Below are positions 5,280 through 8,274 of a DNA stretch of 8,274 nucleotides, piece by piece. The notes under the pieces are model-generated. The model did no database searches and was not told the origin of the DNA. It saw only the letters and a program-made list of their open reading frames with translations. Where the stretch lies: contig CAJMMH010000116.1 in assembly GCA_905214365.1 (NCBI GenBank), forward strand, positions 1-8,274, written 5' to 3'. Origin of the DNA: an uncultured bacterium (GTDB taxonomy: Bacteria > Bacillota > Clostridia > Lachnospirales > Lachnospiraceae). A program made the position numbers and the translations under genes. Position 1 is the first letter of the stretch; each line of letters starts with the position of its first letter.

Positions 5280-5825
5280 TTACAGAGTCAGGTTCAGGGA
5301 AGACATATCAACAGACTCACCGAGAAGATTTACAAAATCGCCGGACAGCTCGACATTGCTCGGAGTCGCGATAAAGATCTTCTTGGAAATCTTCTGAAGA
5401 TTTCCGGTCATAGTGAAGCATGCGCCGGATGTGAAATCAATGATACGCTGTGCAGCGTCGATGTTCATTCCCTCCATGTTCAGAACAACGGTCTTGCCCT
5501 GCAGCAGAAGCTCGGCGATCTCGCTGGCATTCTCATAGCCCTTAGGAAGAATCATGCAGACCTCCGGCTTGGAACCGTTTCCAGTCTGACGCATCGGAAC
5601 TACCTTCGGGGTTGTGCTGCCGGATTTGAAGGACTTTTTCTTCAGGACAGACTCTTCCTCAACAGGCTTTGCCTTTGGTGCTGCAGCTGCCTTTGCTGCT
5701 GCGGACTCGTCCTCATCCTCTTCATCCTCTTCAGACTCGTCCAGATCATCGTAATCATCGTAATCTTCCTCAGTCTCATCCCCGTTTAAATTCATCTTGC
5801 CAAGAAAATTATCTAAAAATCCCAT
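5280..5825 (-). CDS. sepF: cell division protein SepF
   Basis: Cytosolic FtsZ-binding protein that tethers the division ring to the membrane and polymerises into rings. The 181-residue protein has the three expected parts. The N-terminal amphipathic membrane helix is MGFLDNFLGKMNL. A long acidic then Ala/Lys/Pro-rich linker spans about 15-75 (DYDDYDDLDESEEDEEDEDE). The globular SepF domain is about 86-163, with LLLQGKTVVLNMEGM (106-120) and AQRIIDFTSGACFTMTGNLQ (125-144), then ISKKIFIATPSNVELSGD. A short tail follows. The ATG at 5825 has AAGGAG at 5836-5841. The gene lies 31 bp after yggS and 13 bp before ylmH, the usual ylmE-sepF-ylmH order; no ylmG lies between. The linker is unusually rich in Asp/Glu runs. 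Confidence 0.96.
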   Translation of the reverse strand: MGFLDNFLGKMNLNGDETEEDYDDYDDLDESEEDEEDEDESAAAKAAAAPKAKPVEEESVLKKKSFKSGSTTPKVVPMRQTGNGSKPEVCMILPKGYENASEIAELLLQGKTVVLNMEGMNIDAAQRIIDFTSGACFTMTGNLQKISKKIFIATPSNVELSGDFVNLLGESVDMSSLNLTL

Positions 5826-5856
5826 TACTTACTTTCTCCTTCTTTCGTTGTCATTG

Positions 5857-6537
5857 TTACCGACTGCCAAAGATACCGGTTCCGACGCGAACCATCGTAG
5901 CCCCCTCTTCGACTGCGACCTCATAATCTCCGGTCATACCCATCGATAATTCTGTCATGTCTATATTATCAATGTTTTCCCGCTGAATGTCAACACGTAA
6001 TTCGTGCAATTTTTTAAAATATTTGCGATTATCTTCTGAATCCTCAACAAATGGGGCGATTGTCATCAAGCCTTTCACACGGATTCCCGGCAGTTGAGAA
6101 ATTTTAATGGCTGCTTCCTTTACCTCTTCCGGGAAGAAACCGAACTTTGTTTCCTCTTTCGCCGCGTTAACCTCAAGAAGCACCGGCATGATAACTCCTG
6201 CCTTCTGCGCTTCCTCTGAGATCTGCTCCGCCAGGCGCAGCGTATCTACGGAATGAATCATTGCAGCTTTTCCCATCAGATACTTGACTTTATTCCGCTG
6301 CAGGTGACCGATCATATGCCAGATCACTCCTGCCGGAAGTACGTCGTACTTGTCACAGAGTTCCTGTACGCGGTTTTCGCCAAACACAGTCTGTCCGGCT
6401 GCAATCGCTGCTTCGATATCGGATACCGGCTTAAACTTGCTGACAGCAATCAGCGTGACTTCCTCCGGAGAACGTCCGCTGCGGCGGCAGGCTGCCGCAA
6501 TCCGTTCTCTGACTTTCTGAATATTTTCCTGAATCAT
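5857..6537 (-). CDS. YggS/YlmE family PLP-binding protein
   Basis: Member of the YggS/PROSC (PLPBP) family, a single-domain alanine-racemase-like barrel that binds pyridoxal 5'-phosphate and helps PLP and amino-acid homeostasis, without a well-defined catalytic activity. The protein has 226 residues, the normal size. Motifs are LIAVSKFKP (29-37, with Lys34 as the PLP-binding lysine), FGENRVQEL, WHMIGHLQRNKVKYL, LEVNAAKEETKFGF, GLMTIAPF and the phosphate-binding C-terminal LSMGMTGDYEVAVEEGATMV ending GTGIFGSR. The ATG at 6537 is chosen over an in-frame ATG at 6582 because GGAGGAG (6543-6549) lies directly upstream and family members begin near here. It precedes sepF, as ylmE does in Bacillus. 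Confidence 0.95.
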   Translation of the reverse strand: MIQENIQKVRERIAAACRRSGRSPEEVTLIAVSKFKPVSDIEAAIAAGQTVFGENRVQELCDKYDVLPAGVIWHMIGHLQRNKVKYLMGKAAMIHSVDTLRLAEQISEEAQKAGVIMPVLLEVNAAKEETKFGFFPEEVKEAAIKISQLPGIRVKGLMTIAPFVEDSEDNRKYFKKLHELRVDIQRENIDNIDMTELSMGMTGDYEVAVEEGATMVRVGTGIFGSR

Positions 6538-6555
6538 GTTAACTCCTCCATTTCG

Positions 6556-6591
6556 CTGCGTTTGAGGCAGGGCTTCTGCCATGCATCGCAG
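6556..6591 (-). promoter_or_regulatory. nested hairpin in the gap before yggS
   Basis: In the 57-bp gap between the HlyD-like gene and yggS, CTGCG (6556-6560) pairs with CGCAG (6587-6591), and inside it GGCAG (6566-6570) pairs with CTGCC (6576-6580) over a 5-nt loop. No U-tract follows, so it is not a terminator. It may be an mRNA processing or stability element. Weak evidence. Confidence 0.3.
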
Positions 6592-6594
6592 TGA

Positions 6595-7989
6595 TCAATT
6601 GATAATCTGATTTTCCGTTACCAGATCCGCATTCAGTACGATACGGTCGTACGCGGACAGTCCGAAGCGTGTCTGCGTACTAACCATATAATAGTTCCCA
6701 TCGGACGTTGTGTCAAGAATCTCGATCTGCCGGAAGATGCAATATCCGCGGTTAATATTGTACACACCGTCAAGAGGAGCAGTCGTACTTAACAGATACC
6801 TGGCGTTCGTCTTTTCCTGGATAAGATAATCACCGACAGAAAGTCCGCTTCCAGAAATATAGTAATATTCATCGGTTTCCGCGTAAATAGAAACCGGAAC
6901 AAACTCGCTTTCCCGGCTGGAGTAGCCGGAAACTTCCCGGTATACGCCGTAGGTATTCTGACCGGTTCCTCCCTTGGTAACAAAATCACGCGGAATAATC
7001 AGAAAATCCTTGCTGGTTACCGCAGTCACCGGAATCTTATAGCCGTTGATATCTGTCTGGGTAATCCGGAAATCCAGATACCGGCCGGTCAGAAAATAAT
7101 TGCCGTACTTGTTGAGCGTGATCGTACCGAGCAGCGTACCGTCCTTTGTGGTGCGGGTCGAAAAGCTGCCGTTGACACGGATGCCAAGGGAAATCAGCTC
7201 GATGTTCAGGTATTTCCTGCCCTGGTACTTCTGATAATCATCCTCATTGATTTCAAAGGTGATGCTGAAGGAATCGTCCGGAACCAGCTTATAGGCAAAT
7301 GCTCCCGCACTGCGGCTCTCGCCTCCGGAATAAATTTCCGTTTTCAAAGCTTTCTCATCAAACGAGGCTTCCGTCACATCTTCCGCTTTCAGCCCGTCAA
7401 GCGAATCGCTGTGGAACAGAATATAGCCGCTCTGGTCGGCCGTCACGCGGCTTAAGGACGAAAGATTCTGATTGCTGAACAGCTGCCCGGTTGCCGTATA
7501 CAGAAATGAATCGGTGACTGCAGCCTTTAACTCCTGCTGTTCTTTATAAGTGTCAGAAAAGCTTCCGCTGTCCGTCTGCGTACTCGTTTGGTATAGAATG
7601 TTCTTCAGGTTAATCAGCGTCGAATCCGAAAGAGCTGTCCCGTCAGAAAAGGTTTCCGCCAGCTTCCGGGAGAATTCTCCGGTTTCATCGGTTGTATATA
7701 CCGTCGCGCCGACACCGGCCTTCTGGCCTTCCCGGACGAAATAATTGATATAGCCATTTTCCTCAGTCTGATAGACCGTCTCACCCCGCGTAATTACACC
7801 GCGGTACTGATGCACCGATTCCAACGTCTGTGAAGTCTGTACAGTAAAAATCCGAATGTACTCCCGCGAAGACCATCGGTACAGCTGAGAGATCAGATAA
7901 ACCAGAATCAGGGAAAAAACAATAGCAATAAAGTGAATCTGGTGTTTTTTCTTATATTTAACAATGTTGCTCTGCGAATCTGAATCCAT
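6595..7989 (-). CDS. HlyD-like membrane-anchored adaptor protein
   Basis: A 464-residue protein with a short basic cytosolic N-terminus, one membrane helix (about residues 18-36, IHFIAIVFSLILVYLIS) and a large extracytoplasmic part. After the helix, residues 60-100 (QYRGVITRGETVYQTEENGY, then VREGQKAGVGATVYT) resemble the first half of the biotinyl-lipoyl-like domain of HlyD/membrane-fusion proteins. A second half follows near 187-200 (SGYILFHSDSLDGL), with a polar helical stretch between (about 105-180). The remainder is beta-rich. Such a protein commonly precedes yggS-sepF in clostridial genomes. No transporter or outer-membrane partner is visible nearby, so an export role is only an assignment by fold; an envelope role linked to division is possible. 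The ATG at 7989 has a GAAGGAAAGGA site upstream. Confidence 0.75.
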   Translation of the reverse strand: MDSDSQSNIVKYKKKHQIHFIAIVFSLILVYLISQLYRWSSREYIRIFTVQTSQTLESVHQYRGVITRGETVYQTEENGYINYFVREGQKAGVGATVYTTDETGEFSRKLAETFSDGTALSDSTLINLKNILYQTSTQTDSGSFSDTYKEQQELKAAVTDSFLYTATGQLFSNQNLSSLSRVTADQSGYILFHSDSLDGLKAEDVTEASFDEKALKTEIYSGGESRSAGAFAYKLVPDDSFSITFEINEDDYQKYQGRKYLNIELISLGIRVNGSFSTRTTKDGTLLGTITLNKYGNYFLTGRYLDFRITQTDINGYKIPVTAVTSKDFLIIPRDFVTKGGTGQNTYGVYREVSGYSSRESEFVPVSIYAETDEYYYISGSGLSVGDYLIQEKTNARYLLSTTAPLDGVYNINRGYCIFRQIEILDTTSDGNYYMVSTQTRFGLSAYDRIVLNADLVTENQIIN

Positions 7990-8066
7990 ATCCTGTTCCT
8001 TTCCTTCTATCAGGGCCGCTGCGCAGAGAGTGAATATCCATGGCCGCGCTTTGGCACATGCTATTT

Positions 8067-8072
8067 ATTATA
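8067..8072 (-). promoter_or_regulatory. -10 box for the leftward HlyD-yggS-sepF-ylmH unit
   Basis: A perfect TATAAT on the minus strand, about 78 bases before the HlyD-like start codon. The expected -35 position (17-base spacer, 8090-8095) reads TTCCTT, a poor match, so the promoter call rests on the -10 box and its position. Confidence 0.45.
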
Positions 8073-8100
8073 GCTGTTTTACGCACAAAAAGGAAGCGGA

Positions 8101-8126
8101 TTTTTTCAAGTATAAAGTTTTTTCAA
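8101..8126 (+). repeat. 9-bp direct repeat TTTTTTCAA
   Basis: TTTTTTCAA occurs at 8101-8109 and again at 8118-8126, a 17-base period. It lies just upstream of the possible rightward extended -10, so it could be an AT-rich upstream promoter element or an operator. Short A/T-rich repeats can also arise by chance. Confidence 0.4.
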
Positions 8127-8133
8127 ATGGGGA

Positions 8134-8142
8134 TGATATAGA
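8134..8142 (+). promoter_or_regulatory. possible extended -10 promoter for the rightward edge gene
   Basis: TGATATAGA reads as a TGn-extended -10 (TATAGA against TATAAT, 5 of 6 if A/T positions are aligned as TATA-A). No good -35 hexamer was seen at the usual spacing. It would give a leader of about 110 nt before the ATG at 8263. Confidence 0.3.
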
Positions 8143-8166
8143 AACGAAGACAAACTGTACAGCCAA

Positions 8167-8225
8167 GCGGATACCACTAATCCGCGCTGCGGCTCTGCCC
8201 GGAATCGTCTTCCGGAGCAGAGCCG
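8167..8225 (+). promoter_or_regulatory. two tandem hairpins in the rightward leader
   Basis: The first is GCGGAT/ATCCGC (8167-8172 with 8180-8185, loop 7). The second is long and GC-rich: 8190-8204 pairs with 8210-8225 in 15 pairs (CGGCTCTGC and CCGGAA with their complements), with one bulged A at 8216 and a 5-nt loop. No U-tract follows on either strand, so a terminator is unlikely. It ends 37 bases before the start codon of the edge gene and may regulate its translation or mRNA stability. Confidence 0.55.
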
Positions 8226-8262
8226 ACAGAAATGGTACAGGAAATCATTGAGGAGGTATCTT

Positions 8263-8274
8263 ATGAATTCCAAG
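8263..8274 (+). CDS. start of a rightward gene, cut by the window edge
   Basis: Only four codons (M-N-S-K) are present. The call rests on an ATG at 8263 preceded by a strong AGGAGG (8251-8256) at 6-base spacing, after a leader with a possible promoter and hairpins. Nothing can be said about the product. Confidence 0.55.

Larger units (their letters stand above)
7990..8262. other. divergent intergenic region
   Basis: This 273-bp stretch separates the leftward division-cluster genes from a rightward gene at the window edge. It holds a minus-strand TATAAT box, a possible plus-strand extended -10, an AT-rich middle with a 9-bp direct repeat, and two hairpins in the rightward leader. No credible protein-coding frame or known RNA gene was seen in it. 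Confidence 0.6.

Overview
The window looks like a chromosomal piece of a Gram-positive, low-to-mid-GC Firmicute, most likely a member of Clostridia close to Lachnospiraceae. The reasons are the gene order HlyD-like protein, yggS, sepF, ylmH followed by lspA and an RluD-type pseudouridine synthase, the strong GGAGG-type ribosome binding sites, and the protein sequences. The species cannot be named from the sequence alone.

Almost everything reads on the minus strand, so transcription runs from right to left. At the right edge (7990-8274) lies a divergent intergenic region. It holds a TATAAT box for the leftward operon and a hairpin-rich leader for a rightward gene of which only the first four codons are present. 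The leftward series is: a membrane-anchored HlyD-like adaptor (6595-7989), yggS/ylmE (5857-6537), sepF (5280-5825) and ylmH (4508-5266). After a 163-bp near-perfectly symmetric inverted-repeat element come aroB (3222-4319), lspA (2656-3225) and rluD (1578-2678). aroB and lspA overlap by 4 bp and lspA and rluD by 23 bp, so these three are translationally coupled.

A promoter at 1534-1562 then starts a second leftward unit. It has a leader of about 110 nt with two strong hairpins, a cytidylate-kinase-like protein (780-1415) and an unrecognised 154-residue protein (308-772). This unit converges on a small rightward gene for a 68-residue basic protein (109-315). The two stop regions overlap by 8 bp and share a bidirectional terminator at 265-305. 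The first 61 bases of the window can fold into a small hairpin plus an H-type pseudoknot, which suggests a structured RNA or leader upstream of the small gene.

Functionally the conserved part joins cell division (SepF, the FtsZ membrane tether), PLP homeostasis (YggS), ribosome-linked RNA binding and modification (YlmH, RluD), lipoprotein maturation (LspA) and the shikimate pathway (AroB). These are housekeeping genes. The least explained items are the 163-bp palindromic element with flanking CATA repeats that abuts the ylmH stop codon, the pseudoknot at the left edge, the kinase-like gene with its paired unknown gene and structured leader, and the hairpin leader at the right edge. No CRISPR array, tRNA, rRNA or transposase gene is visible.
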